Shown here piece after piece: positions 10,422-23,851 of a stretch of DNA of 64,000 nucleotides. Under the pieces are notes generated by a model. The model ran no database searches. It was given only the letters and a program-made list of their open reading frames with translations, and was not told the origin of the DNA. Where the stretch lies: the NCBI GenBank assembly GCA_018907035.1, contig JACCIC010000179.1, positions 737,501-801,500 of the forward strand. Reading direction: 5' to 3'. The first letter of the stretch is position 1, and each line of letters begins with the position of its first letter. The stretch comes from Sycobia sp. Sy_11 (lineage: Eukaryota; Arthropoda; Insecta; Hymenoptera; Epichrysomallidae). The position numbers were made by a program, and so were the translations under genes.

Positions 10422-11424
10422 AATTTATCATTTTTTGGGCAGCGAATTCGCCTCCGCCAAGATAGGCGCGGAGATATAGAGCAGGAGAGGATCTCGAGTA
10501 CCATTTAATACGCCGGGTGCGCGCTGCATTCCGCGGGATAAGGGGGGGGGGAGAGCTCTCGCGGGTTGCTCGCTGGGCGCACACTCCGGGTTCCTGATAG
10601 CGGGGATTGATTTATCGCGGTCTATCGTCGACGCCGTCGGGGGTGGGGCGGGGGCGAAGCCGTGGGCGCGCTCATAAGTTCTGTTTGCGAATGGGGCGCG
10701 GAGGGGACGATTCTCCCGGGACTTTTTATTTGCGTTCTCCGCGGGCCGGGCGCGCTCGGATATACACGCCCCGGGATTTCGGATCGGGGCGAGAGTAAAA
10801 ATACGATCGCTCGCCGTATCGGGCACGGTCTGGCAATTTTTTTTTAAAAGAGCCGAGTTTTTTTTTTTTTTTTTACCTCGCTCGTCGTCTTGAATTCGAT
10901 TATAACGAGTGTGTTTTTATCGTTTAAAAACACGTTTGTTTTTTTTTTTATCAATATCTTCATTTACGTGCCGTACAAAATTCCAATGTACGTATCGCCC
11001 GCTTTTTCCGGTTTTCCGCGAGACAATTTGGTTTCTTATGTATAAAAAAAAAAATCAAAAATAAACCATACTCTACTTCAAAAGCGCGATTCTCGAGATT
11101 AGAATCGAAGTCCTGCGATAGAAACCATAGACAATTGAATATCTGTTATAAAAGTGTGTGTTACGCAACGGTTCTGAAATGTAGGCTTCCCCCCTCCCCC
11201 CGTTTGTTCACAACGGCCGGCTGAGCCGAGGTCACGGGGGCGCTACCGTCGCGACAGAGAGGCCCCGTCCAACGATGGGATTCATGGGCTTTCGCGATGA
11301 GAACGGCCGAATCGACGTGAGATGGATTCTCGCTGGATGAACTCGACGTTGAAGGCGCTTAATTCGTTAACGGTTTGCGGGTACCGGTTTATTTACGTTC
11401 ACTGTACATAACCTTTTTTTTCAG
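10421..11424. other. GC-rich block passing into AT-rich sequence
   Basis: 10440-10830 is CG-rich with G tracts at 10540-10551 and 10639-10656, and frames are open on both strands. A poly(T) lies near 10858-10875. The right part (10880-11424) is AT-rich and quiet. Confidence 0.45.
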
Positions 11425-11551
11425 CCTCTCGGACTTCACAATGAGACACATGGATTCGATGGTTAATCTTGAGCGCGAATGCTATTTCAATGTGAACTGC
11501 CACGTTTTTCTAATGAAATCTCATGCTTGTGATTTTAAAGCGCAACAATAG
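11425..11551 (+). other. Candidate exon after T-rich acceptor
   Basis: TTTTTTTTCAG ends at 11424. One frame, starting at 11426, is then open for 41 codons to a TAG at 11549-11551, with a mixed composition that includes five Cys. No strong donor lies inside it and no poly(A) signal follows, so it would be an unusual terminal exon. The peptide is not recognised. A frame this short is expected by chance. Confidence 0.13.
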
Positions 11552-12024
11552 CAATGGCACCACAATAGGAATTTCTATTTTTCAGGATGATAAGTGAACA
11601 TTTATAGATATAAATACAGAAGTTAAAAAAATTACAAATTTTCTTTATTGTTTCGTCTCTTTTAATCAAACGCTTATTCGGATAATGTTTACCGCACTTG
11701 GCGGATCGACTACTCCTCATAATATTAAAGATTAATCAAGATTAGCCGAGCGTATAGGAAATATACTCACTCATCGCCACCCTCCCCAAAACTTAATCAA
11801 ACTCGATCGCTCGCTTGGCCTCTCTCTCTCTCTCTCTCTCTCTATTTATCTATATATAATCATGCTATGTAGTTACTCAAGGCAATGGATTGTCTGTCTA
11901 CATACACTAAGGATTTTAATCCTGGCGCAGTTTCGCAGCGCGTGCATCTATCTTATATCTACCGCACCGACCGCACCGACGAATTCACCGCTCAATACTG
12001 CCATAGGAAATAGCTAAAAGCCAT
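11552..12024. other. Unique tract with a (CT)n run
   Basis: A (CT)12 run lies at 11819-11843. On the minus strand a GTGAGT donor motif follows GATGA near 11765-11775 with no supported exon. Otherwise nothing was seen. Confidence 0.5.
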
Positions 12025-12054
12025 ATATGTATGTATGTATGTATGTGTGTGTAT

Positions 12055-12106
<52 letters not shown>

Positions 12107-12121
12107 CTAATCTAATCTAAA
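12025..12121. repeat. Compound (ATGT)n-(GT)n-(TA)n-(TCTAA)n array
   Basis: About five ATGT units, a short GT run, about 23 TA units and then three copies of TCTAA. Four different units in 97 bp with sharp junctions. Confidence 0.95.
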
Positions 12122-12945
12122 TCTGGCTGATAAGTCGCCATTGTCATCGCGATGATAAATCCGCGTTTGCCAGTAGCAGTGCTATAGTAGTATTCCGTAA
12201 TTGGAAACCTGTTATGCCCCCACCCGCGTCTTCCTCCTCATCCCGCCACATCTCTCAAGCTCCATGTAGAATTCGATAAGCTTGGGTCGGAGCTTGGAGA
12301 GAGAGACAGAGAGAGAGAGAGACAGCTCGCGAGATTTTTATATTTATCGAATCGAGGACGCGAGTGGCAAATTTATACGCGAGAAAGAGAGAATCGCCCC
12401 GGATTGATTTGCGCGTGTGCCACTGTACGTGTGTACCAGGACTCTAAAACGATTCCCTCTTGCTCCGCATATATCTGTGCGCTAATGAGCTAACGTCATC
12501 GGTTCCGGTCGTTATTTTGCGCGAGCGCGCGCTCGCGATCTCGTATTCCGCGCACGGGGGAGGATTACGCTCTCGAACGCTCATACCGCGAGCTTATTTT
12601 AAAAGGGGGGCTTTCGATCGGGCTAATGGCGATGGCGCGCGAATGCTTTATTCATCGTTGCGCGGCAACGGCGATGGGGGTGGGGGTATTCAACCTAATC
12701 TATAGGACGGCGCGATTAGGCTTATTAAGCGCGCACCATGTCTCGGAGTCAGCCGACGAGATTGCCGCTAAAATTTTACTAAATCTCGAGAAGGAGATCA
12801 TGGTTCAATGATCGATTTATGAAAAATCCCGATAATACGTGGTCTTGAATTTTTAATTGTTTCGAGAAAATATCTCTTGTAGTTATATCTTACTAGTATA
12901 TATTTTCTTGTTTTGCACCATGTAAATTATTTTCTTAAATTAAAG
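12122..12945. other. Unique tract, GA-rich then CG-rich
   Basis: A short interrupted GA run lies at 12298-12324. 12520-12720 is CG-rich with open plus frames of 60-80 codons. No gene recognised. Confidence 0.45.
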
Positions 12946-13078
12946 AAATATTTACTTGATGCAAAAAGCGTCCACTTAAATCAAGCCACGTCTTCTTAAA
13001 TCTATTGAATATTTTCTGAATTTCAGAAAATTATAAGTAACTATTTGCTTGATGTCAGAAAATTCTTTTTTCAGTGCA
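12946..13078. mobile_element. Possible miniature transposon fragment
   Basis: Two direct copies of a TATTT-R-CTTGATG block (12948-12962 and 13042-13055) lie about 95 bp apart, with further CTTAAAT-type copies between them and TTCTTTTTTCAGTGCA at 13063-13078. Repeats built from CTTGAT and CTTAAAT blocks and ending in T-rich CAGTG are familiar to me from insect genomes, but I cannot name the family. The matching left end (CACTGAAAAAA) was not found, so at best this is a truncated copy. The same bases can also be read as a splice acceptor. Confidence 0.3.
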
Positions 13079-13380
13079 GGAACTCCGATAAATGTCAAGA
13101 CAAATACTAAACAAATAAGTTGGAAGATTTTTGAAGGGCCGAACTCATGGTAGCCTATATGATGGCCTGGAGATAAAGCAACGAATGTCGATTAAAAGAA
13201 GGAAGTCTTTATATGGATGCATCATTCAGATGCAATAATAATCGTATATTAGTTTTCTTCGTTCGTTACGCTTTTCGTCAAATTAAATGATTCTCAATAA
13301 ACTACTGTGGCCCTCAAAACCATAATCTTACCGCATCTCCATCTCATTGATTGGACGAGTTACATAAAATACATATCAAA
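13079..13380. other. Unique sequence, nothing seen
   Basis: No open frame, repeat or RNA-like signal stood out. Confidence 0.5.
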
Positions 13381-13482
13381 ATGAAATTCGTAAGTTTCCT
13401 CATCCTCCCGGATCCGAGAGGTACCACGGTGTCCTCGTTGCTGCAATTCGGCTCTTACAGTAACCGTTTGATCGACAATTAA
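13381..13482 (+). CDS. Small open reading frame, 33 codons, unproven
   Basis: ATG at 13381 is preceded by CAAA, a good insect start context. The peptide begins MKFVSFLIL, which resembles the start of a signal peptide, but a Pro-Asp-Pro follows at once and no hydrophobic core is completed. It has no Cys pairs and no obvious processing sites. A GTAAGT donor motif at 13390-13395 falls inside codons 4-5. It is listed only because of the start context and is more likely chance than real. Confidence 0.1.
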   Translation: MKFVSFLILPDPRGTTVSSLLQFGSYSNRLIDN

Positions 13483-13609
13483 ATCGAGTCGTCAAGCTCA
13501 CGATATATCCCGACCGTAAAATTTTACGACTCTCTACCCGACCTCCTTTAACTTTGTGAGTTTATGCTGGGCGGGAGGGGGGCGCTGCCGCATTGCCTAC
13601 ACCGATGAG

Positions 13610-13611
<2 letters not shown>
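13483..13611. other. Short unique spacer
   Basis: CG-containing spacer with a G tract at 13570-13582. Nothing else seen. Confidence 0.5.

Positions 13612-13655
<44 letters not shown>
13612..13655. repeat. (TA)n microsatellite
   Basis: About 22 TA units ending in GCATATATGC, a short palindrome. Confidence 0.98.
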
Positions 13656-13658
<3 letters not shown>

Positions 13659-15196
13659 TATATGCGAAAAGGGCCGCTCGAAGATTCGGTGTGCATCCTG
13701 GACGTAAGACGATCCTCTGCTTCAAGCCACTGGAATTGAAAAAATAACGAAAAGACTGGAAATATGGATGAGGAACGAGTAGAACGTCGAGTGGCTGCGC
13801 ATAGGCAGAAAATGTAAAGCCTCGCACGGTTGGAAGGGCGCGTAATTTGCAAAATGAATTACATTATATTGAACTGTGTGCCACTTTTACGTATAGCATT
13901 TCGCTCGGTTATCGAAGCCAGCAAACCTCGTGAGATTACGTGCTCGCTGCGTCACTGCGTGCGTTATTGTTTCCATTCATTCTTCTTATTCGTCACGGGC
14001 AAAATGCCTTTAATTACGTAAGGTTTCGAAACTGTTTCGGAAATTGCAGGGACGTCGAAGATGTAACAAAAAAGTAAACGCTTCCCAAGATTGTAACGTT
14101 CCAGGAATCGCAATATTTCGGAAATTGGCGCTTATAGCAGTTGTAGGGCTTGATCCCCTGAATTAAATGATAACTCTGAGGTGGACCATAAAGTTTTTCG
14201 AATAGAAATTCCATCATTAAGATCCCGGAATTGAGTAGAGCGCGAAGCATATTTTGGTTAGACGGTATATCACTTGCCGCTCATGTTAACTAATCATAGT
14301 TTATTCTCCGTTGACATGTGAAAGATCTAGCGAATATAATGCTCACCGAAAAGGTTTCAGATGAAAGTTATTTTGGCTGAAAGAAATCTTGACGACCATT
14401 CGCTTGGCATTCGTATGAATTTAAGCTCATTTAAAGGTCGATTTCTAAAATATCAAACAAAAAAGTAAGATTTAGACGATTTGTGTGGCCAACAAACTCC
14501 ACACGTGGTCCCCATTGAATTAACAAAAGTTGTCTTTCAAACCAATCTCAAAATTAATATAATGGCCAGTGATAATGCGATTGGTTAAATAATTCATAGA
14601 ACTCTGTAACCTTTTGTTTTGAACACTTTTTGTATCGATGCTCGACGAATATGTTATTCGTAGTTATCGATCGCTACTTGTTTGATCACTGCATATAGGG
14701 AGAACGCCTTGCCTTTGCTGCTTCATCCACGACTTGATGGGCCGACGTTAAATCCCAATTTCATTCATGAAGACGGTTTATCCAGTGCGCGTGAATTTAT
14801 CGACTGATTTCATATGTGTACTATTGCACACCGACAAGGAATACTATTTACAATTACAAAAACAGACCCGTACAGCACTTTAACGACCATTACGAAATCA
14901 ATAAGACTCTTGCGTAAAAGATCATTGGCGGGCCTCGCTTACAGTTGTAGGAAAGTCGAAATGCTTAAAATAGCTGGAGAAGCGCCATTGTGTGCCACGG
15001 ATCTTTCGCGAAACAAGAGGTACATAGATATAGAAAGAAAAAAAATGTCATTGTCTAGCGGAGCGGGGGGGGGTGGAGCGGAGTCGAACGTTCTCTTCTT
15101 CGCCCGTTAAAACATCACGTCCGACCCGTGTCATCCGCGTCCTTTTAATGCTCGACATCTCTCTTGCACTTAGTGCACACGGGCAATATAACGCCA

Positions 15197-15198
<2 letters not shown>
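13656..15198. other. Unique tract, no gene recognised
   Basis: Plus frame 14814-15110 (98 codons) and minus frame 14014-14250 (78 codons) are open and not low-complexity except for a Gly run near the end of the first. Neither shows a known motif or convincing splice ends. Confidence 0.45.

Positions 15199-15245
<47 letters not shown>
15199..15245. repeat. (TA)n microsatellite
   Basis: About 22 TA units. A second TA array lies 132 bp downstream. Confidence 0.98.
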
Positions 15246-15375
15246 CAATACGTGCCTCGTAAGTATAAGCTTTGGGAAAAATGTCAGGCTGCTCTCTATA
15301 GTAGCAGTCGGCGCGCTCGCGCACTGAGCACCGTCACCTCGCTAATTTTGTCTGTGTCTATTATGTGTATGTGTG

Positions 15376-15377
<2 letters not shown>

Positions 15378-15438
<61 letters not shown>
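15378..15438. repeat. (TA)n microsatellite
   Basis: About 30 TA units following a TATGTGTATGTGTG run. Confidence 0.98.
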
Positions 15439-15440
<2 letters not shown>

Positions 15441-16549
15441 AAGGTCGAGTGCTAAGTTGGAGACACACCGCCGAGAGAGGAAAAGGAAAGAAAGCGGCAC
15501 TTTTAACGATTAATTTTTGTCCCTTCTTATTCCTTTCCGCCCTCCTCTCTCTTTCTTTCTCTCTCTTTCTCTCCGTCACTGTATCTATAGATCGTTCCAT
15601 AAGTTCTTTCGTCCAATCTACATGCGGGCTCGCTTCTCTTTTCTTACATTGTATCCGGGTATATAAGGACAATTTTTATTTCCCTCTCGGGGCACGAAAA
15701 TGCTAAGACTGCTTTTTTAATTGTTCTGCCTCAGATCGTCTTCTTCTGCCCTCTGCTCTCCTCCGGATCTTTAGAATATGTAGGGTACCAACACGATTCT
15801 CGGGTCGAAAGAGGGAGAGAGATTGAGAGAGGGCAGAGAGTCGAAGGTTAAATAGTCGTGTACAAAAGGGTTGTGAAATACTCGCCTCTCAGGCCCCCTA
15901 AAGTGTATATAATCTTGATATATATAGATAGAAAAATTTCAGCACCAGAAACGACAGGAGTGAGAAGACGAATAATCTTAAAAATCGTGAACCGAGTTTG
16001 GGGAAGAGAGGTGGAGATAAGGAGAGTGAGAGTAAAAGAGAGGATAATTAATTAACCCTCGACGCCCCTTCTGCCCTGGGCGCATGATTTTTTCCAAGGC
16101 AAATTACTGAGATCCGAAGAAAGGAGCAAGTGTACGGACGAAGGAGCAGTTGTTTGAAGAACGAGAATATCCTCTCATTGTTTTTTTTTTCAGCGATTCA
16201 GGACTAAATTCTGCCTCTTACAGGAATCTTTAAACTTCCTTAGATCACCTGAATGGATTATCTCGACAAGAGGCTTTTGTTTTTTACTCGAGCCCATATA
16301 CTTCGAATGGATTTTTTTTTTACTTAAAATACACGTTATATTAGAGTGCTCGAAGTGAAATAAATCCGATTCCTGTTAGCTAACTTTTGCACGTTTCTCC
16401 CGATTCGAGCGAATTATAAACATGGAAGTTGACTGTTATCTGGCCATTGAGTATTTTATATAAAAACAATCTATATATTTATACACTTTATATCCGCGCG
16501 TAACCTAACTCGTGCATTAAGATTGAATACATACATATATCCATACATA
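15439..16549. other. Unique tract with two strong acceptor motifs
   Basis: A pyrimidine tract of about 50 bases (15540-15580) leads to CTATAG ending at 15590. A T10 tract leads to CAG at 16191-16193. After the second, one frame stays open for 54 codons, but its end runs into a T9 tract and no donor is seen. Neither can be linked to an exon. Confidence 0.35.
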
Positions 16550-16554
16550 AATAC

Positions 16555-16617
<63 letters not shown>
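16550..16617. repeat. (TACA)n to (TA)n compound array
   Basis: About five TACA units grade into about 24 TA units. Confidence 0.97.
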
Positions 16618-16619
<2 letters not shown>

Positions 16620-17167
16620 AACGATTATATATGCAGAGCGCAAGGATTACTATCGATTTTATGTATCGCGGGTCTCCCGGCTCTTTCCGCCTGCAAGCGA
16701 ATAAATCACTCTCGATTCGATCTTCCGCCCCGATCTTGCGGCTCTTCAAATAATCCATCTCTTTCTTTCCCTCGCCCCTTTCCCACCCTCCCCCGCTCAC
16801 CGTCCGCGGCCATATCATAGAAACGGTTTTTCCCAGGACGATCAATTTTAACCACGAAATCCCGTAAGCCACCCTCCCATCCCTCCTACCAACGCCCACC
16901 CGGCCACCGTCGCACCATTGTAACCTCATCTCTCCACCAGAGGCGGCGCTCGCGCGGAGAGGCGATCGCGATTGCGATGAGGGGGGGGGTGGGAGGTGAG
17001 AGAGGGAAGATTGGAGGGGTGTCTGATCGACGCGAATCTCGACCGATTTCTGACTCCTGAAAGCCGCACTCTCCGCCACACCCTCTCTCAACACTCCCCG
17101 GTACTTTTTCACTATCGCGCTTGAATGGACGTTATGGGTGGATATCTATGTGCATGTGTGTATATTC

Positions 17168-17169
<2 letters not shown>
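16618..17169. other. GC-rich block
   Basis: CG-rich with C-rich and G-rich tracts, including a G10 run near 16981. A minus frame is open across it because of composition. Nothing recognisable. Confidence 0.45.

Positions 17170-17198
<29 letters not shown>
17170..17198. repeat. (TA)n microsatellite
   Basis: About 14 TA units. Confidence 0.97.
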
Positions 17199-18935
<1,737 letters not shown>

Positions 18936-19044
18936 ACTGTATCTGATAAATGGAAACAGCGATCACATTGGCATCGTGCTCCTTTCTACTCATTTGTTAC
19001 CTGGTCAGATACAGTTCTCTGTTTAAATATTCTCTGTTTAAATA
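18936..19044. repeat. Inverted repeat with nested stems plus 15-bp tandem duplication
   Basis: ACTGTATCTGA at 18936-18946 is perfectly inverted as TCAGATACAGT at 19005-19015. Inside the loop AAATG (18948-) pairs with CATTT (18990-) and GCGAT with ATCGT, giving an imperfect hairpin of about 80 bases, the size of a pre-miRNA. The hairpin is followed at once by two perfect copies of a 15-base unit (19015-19029 and 19030-19044). Bulges are large, so a microRNA is only one reading. A transposon foldback remnant is another. Confidence 0.45.
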
Positions 19045-21008
19045 AACCTAAAGTCACTGTAATTTTAAGTATAGCGAAAGATGTTTCCGTGATAAGAATT
19101 GCGAATGTAAATCGAGATATAGCGCGCGCTAGAATTTCCAAACCATTTTCGATTATGCATCGTAATTCATTTAGTTAAACGTTAATGATAATTATTATAA
19201 TTGCCTGTATATGCGTTTACACCTGGCGCTAACCGATGAAGAACGAATCAGCACCGCGCATTTAACAAAATCTACTTTTGTCCCCCCTCTCACCCTCTTC
19301 CGAGTCTAATGGCTCATATTTTACTTTATCAAAGGATAAAAGTCACCTCCTCACAATGCGTTTCTGACTATCATCATCAGGATTTAGAGAGACCCCCCCC
19401 TCTCTCTCTCTTTCTCTCACTGCCGCCTTGGAGAGATTTTTTTCTGTAAATAAGAGCGTTACTTTTGCGCTGAATAATTTATCTCCGACCCAATTAACTT
19501 CTCCTATACTACCATTTCATCTATATCATTATCGTATAGCCGTTACGAAGTCAACGCGTATAATTTTAGAGCATTTCGTTCTTATTATGTCTGATGTAAT
19601 CGAGACGGCATGGCTCTTTATACGTTAAAATTAGCATGCGCTTATTATGTTATTACACAAATATTAATAATTATACTTTTTAAATAATGAACAAACGCCA
19701 TTAATTTGTATCTGAAATTAAAATACGTTTATTTTTCTTTTAAAGGTGAGTGGTTTTTTTTTCATCAGCCAGAGTCTACGGGATGACGTGTAAAGGTAAC
19801 AATCACAATTTTCTCATCACATTCTACAATTTGCAATTTATTCGTACAAATTCGAGTGCCCAAATTGTTCTGAACTTTACTGTTTTTTTCTTTATTTTCT
19901 AAAATCTAAGATGAAATTCAATGAAAATCCTGTGTCATTTTTGTATTTTTATCTCCTCCTCTTCCTTGCGTGGATCGTTTTTTGACTATCACTCTTTAAT
20001 CCAGAAAATCGGCACCAAAAACAAGGAGACAAAGCGACATTTTTGTAAAATCGAACTTTGAAACTTGCCGAGTTCATTAGATCGTCTCGCAACTATGAAT
20101 TTTAGAGAGTGGAATTTTTACTACAAGAAAAACTTTGCATACGAAAATTTCAAATGGAGGACTTGATGCGCTGGATCGGAAAATTTACAAATCGTAAAAA
20201 CTAAATAATCTCGCGTTTTACGCAACGTTTCTCCAACAAAAAATGCATATAATTCTGTTTTTCATTCGATGTATCGATTACGGGCGGCGGGAGGGGGACG
20301 CGATAAATTTAAGAACGTTGTAAAAATTGGCATCCGAAGAAACTTTATTATTTCTCGGGCATAAATCGAATCTGACACTTGTCGGCCGTAAAACAATCGT
20401 ATGATGCGCAACTCTTCGTCCAGTCGCTGTTTTCGAATGGTCAAATCAACGTAACATAAAATCAAACAGTTATGAGAATAATTGCAGTTCGCGTTTCGCA
20501 TGTCGTTGTGCTAATCAAAATAAAATGATTGTAGAAAAAACTTGAAAGAAATAAAAAAAAATTTTTTATTTTGAAAAATTTTGAGATTGAAATCGGCTGT
20601 ATGAAATTTGCATTTCGAATTTCTTTAAGAATCAAGTTGTGTTTTTAGTAAATCTCCTATACCGCCAAAGTAAGACTATTATGAGAGTCGGAAAATTTTT
20701 TTCGATAAAAATGAAGCTTTTTGAGATATATTGAGTTTACGCCACTTAATGTAGGAATCAGTATCAACTTCCGCCTTTTGTCGATGCCCTCCTATCGTTA
20801 CAACAAGACACCTTCAACAGCTGCCAAGCCTGAAAAAATAGCTCGCTGAGGAACGTCCCATACGTGACGGCGGATTATTTCAAAAAGCCCCCGCACCCCT
20901 CGCGCATAACGTCATCTATCGAATGAACCGAAGCTCCTCATGCGAACTTACTCATCTACTATCAATATGCTGTATAAAGGGTTAAACGAGTGTCTTCGCG
21001 AGAGCGCA

Positions 21009-21010
<2 letters not shown>
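19045..21010. other. Long AT-rich unique tract
   Basis: No microsatellite over 20 bp and no open frame over 80 codons. A minus-strand acceptor motif (TTTTTTCAG, complement of 20832-20841) is followed by only 21 open codons. Nothing can be assigned. Confidence 0.5.

Positions 21011-21041
<31 letters not shown>
21011..21041. repeat. (GA)n microsatellite
   Basis: About 15 GA units at the left edge of a CG-rich block. Confidence 0.97.
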
Positions 21042-21045
<4 letters not shown>

Positions 21046-21216
21046 AGCATAGCCAATCGTTTCTCTCGCGTTGGAGGGCTACGTGTGCGCGAGCGTAATA
21101 CGGTCGGATAACTCGACGATGAATACGCGCACGCGCTAACGGCAGAGAGCAGCCGCGAACATCGCGGCAGATGGATGGACAGATAGGCAAACGAGAGTAG
21201 ACGTGCAGCGTGTAGC

Positions 21217-21247
21217 GGGGGCGGGGGGCGGGGGGTGCGGAGGGAGG
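21217..21247 (+). other. Strong G-quadruplex motif
   Basis: Runs of five, six and six G separated by single C bases, followed by GGG after a 6-base loop. Four runs with short loops match the standard quadruplex pattern. It lies in a CG-rich block between a GA array and a TA array. Motif seen; folding inferred. Confidence 0.7.
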
Positions 21248-21320
21248 TCGCGGGGCACATAGCCAGACAGTGAGTGCCACTGCTATTTTCAGGCCGGCTA
21301 GCGGTTGTGAGACAGGCAAC

Positions 21321-21322
<2 letters not shown>

Positions 21323-21374
<52 letters not shown>
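21323..21374. repeat. (TA)n microsatellite
   Basis: About 26 TA units. A short palindromic TATATACAC run follows near 21446-21459. Confidence 0.98.
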
Positions 21375-21378
<4 letters not shown>

Positions 21379-22468
21379 TCCGCGTGGTCGGCCAGACGAG
21401 CAACCTCAACCTTCCTTTAGTATGGACGCGAGAGCCGCGCGCGTGTATATATATATACACTTCGCTATATGTCTGCCGTTGCCGATTCGCCTCTGACGCG
21501 AACAGCTGCTGAAATGACTGGTTCGCGTCTGCGTGTATAATAAGCTATCGACAAAAAAAAAATAAAAAAAAAAAAGATAGCCGCGAGGCACGAACGGGCG
21601 TGTGTCTTTTATATTATCTTGGAGAACGTGGCATAGCCCTCGATCGCTTCGAAAATTTCCGCGTTTCTTTTCCATTGGTCCGTTCGTTGAGGTCGATTGC
21701 CGCGATATTAGGATATTGGTCGCGTCCGGAATGGAGCTGGAACTCGGATACCGGTGATATTTATTTAGAGTCGATATCGGAAACACATTTCTCTCGTCGC
21801 TTATCCGAGAAGAGTTTCTCTTGGCTTGGAGCGATGTATCGCGGAACAATAATGTCGGTACTTAGCCTTCAACAGTAGGAACCCCGCGGTCAACAAATAA
21901 GCGAGATAGTTCAAAATTTATGTATACATATATTATATAATATAATACGGTCGGAAGTACATCTGAACGTACTGATCGGGTAAACATTGAAGCTTGCTTG
22001 AAATTAGGACTGAACAGAATGAACAATTCTGACAAGCGGCTCGGCTTGAACCTTGGGACATTTCGCATTCCGCAGCTCCTAACAGTCTCGGTGCGCGCTC
22101 CCGTAGTTTTTCAGATTTCACGTCCGTTCGATTTCGTCTCTGGCTCGGCACGCGCACTAGAGGCAGCCCATAAAAAGTACCAGCATTCCTTTCTTCTACG
22201 CCCAGAGTGGCCTTCTCGCCTTCTGCTCTCTAATTAAAAGTGGAAGAAATATTAGACCTTGTTAAGCGGTCGATAAGACGGCTTTTTTCTCTCGTTCATT
22301 CATTGAAATCCGAGAAAGTTGATTTTCATCCCGAGGAGAACTCCTCTGGGCGGTCTCTCCTGGGGGGGGGGAGACCTTTCTTCTCCGCGTGCGCGCTCGT
22401 TACGTAAATGTAGTTTTCCATCAGGTCTGGTTTAGCGAGTTCACCCCTTACCCTTAGTTCTTCCCACC

Positions 22469-22473
<5 letters not shown>
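21375..22473. other. Unique tract, no gene recognised
   Basis: Plus frame 21600-21878 (92 codons) is not low-complexity but shows no known motif. An A-rich run lies near 21554-21576. A minus-strand GTAAGG donor motif (near 22447-22453) follows CTAAG with only GA-repeat sequence behind it. Confidence 0.4.
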
Positions 22474-22531
<58 letters not shown>

Positions 22532-22533
22532 AG
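22474..22533 (+). repeat. (CT)n array ending in a splice-acceptor motif
   Basis: About 27 CT units followed by TTTCAG at 22528-22533. The repeat supplies an ideal polypyrimidine tract. No supported exon follows. Confidence 0.9.
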
Positions 22534-23456
22534 GTTATACTTGATACGTGTACCAGGGAGGGAAAATTCCAGTTTAATGCGTAAACAGGCCAACTCTGTA
22601 TATATATATATATAATATGGCCTCTCGTAGTTCTGATTTAATGTAGCTTCAGAAATATATTTATAAAAGTTTCTCTAAATGTTCAAAGTGATTTTCCTTT
22701 TTTGATACGATGAAAAATGTATTTAACCGTAACATCCTCAAATTTGATCTCATTTGATCAACCATAACCATAGATTCATTGTAATCCTACGGTCATTGAA
22801 TTTGAGTTTTGTACACAATGCCTATTATAGCTTCGAATCACGTGGGCTTTAAAAGCTCATATACTTATACTTATATATTTATAAGTTTTACTTCAAATGT
22901 CTTTTTTCCTATATTTTATACTTCAAGCTGGTATTTTCCCTCGATGCATTTGTAACCAAAGCAATCGTCTTTGGATTTTTTTGTAACGTCGTTCAACGGA
23001 ACGTCCACTATTATCAAATGCTCATATTCAAAATCCAGTAGTTCGGCTCTATCCTAGATTTCAAACAGTCTTGGCAGGAGCACACTCTAATCTATACAAA
23101 AAACGATCGAACTTGCTAATGCAGAGATAATCGGTGGGCACGCGCATAAAGTATCTTGCAAGCGTAACCTTCTCTGTATCTGTATCACCGTAGTCAGGGA
23201 TCTTTTGTTCTCAAAAACTGTTAATAGGGGACGCATTGCCACAGCTGGCCAATCTCGTTTACGCGACGGAGTCCCTCGGAGTCTCCCCCATCGATCAATC
23301 CATAAGCCTTTCTTCAAGCAATGACGCAAATTCATTAATTACCAAATAGCTCTTCTACCGCGCACTCGAGCAGTACGCGCCGCGCGACAAGTCGCACGCT
23401 TTATCGCTATGGGTCGCGGCGCGCGTTGGCCAATACTTTTATATCTGTCCGTAACT

Positions 23457-23458
<2 letters not shown>
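22534..23458. other. AT-rich unique tract
   Basis: Minus frame 23087-23335 (82 codons) is open and mixed in composition but not recognised. No other structure seen. Confidence 0.45.

Positions 23459-23487
<29 letters not shown>
23459..23487 (-). repeat. poly(T) tract
   Basis: About 29 T, the longest homopolymer noted. No poly(A)-tailed element is recognisable on the minus strand beside it. Confidence 0.97.
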
Positions 23488-23788
23488 GGTTATTGCCGAC
23501 CAACCAGCGCATACCTTAGCCGATTTAAAAATTGCGCGCACTTGCGCATACGCGCTGCTCATTCAAGCGCGTCTTTGACATTAATTTTCTTGAAGTACTG
23601 TAGACCCGCGGGTACATAAAATCTTTTTATACGTATAAATTAAAATCGGGAATGTGTCGCACTTTTTGCTACGGGCGCCGTCTCGTTTATGTATATGCGA
23701 ACTATTATTTATTGCCATCTGATCGATATGAATTTTTTAGCTTACTGCAAAAAGCACCACAGTTATACCATTGCTGTGCGTTACGATG

Positions 23789-23795
<7 letters not shown>
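23488..23795. other. Unique spacer
   Basis: Moderate GC, nothing recognisable. Confidence 0.5.

Positions 23796-23849
<54 letters not shown>
23796..23849. repeat. (CT)n microsatellite
   Basis: About 27 CT units. Confidence 0.98.
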
Positions 23850-23851
<2 letters not shown>

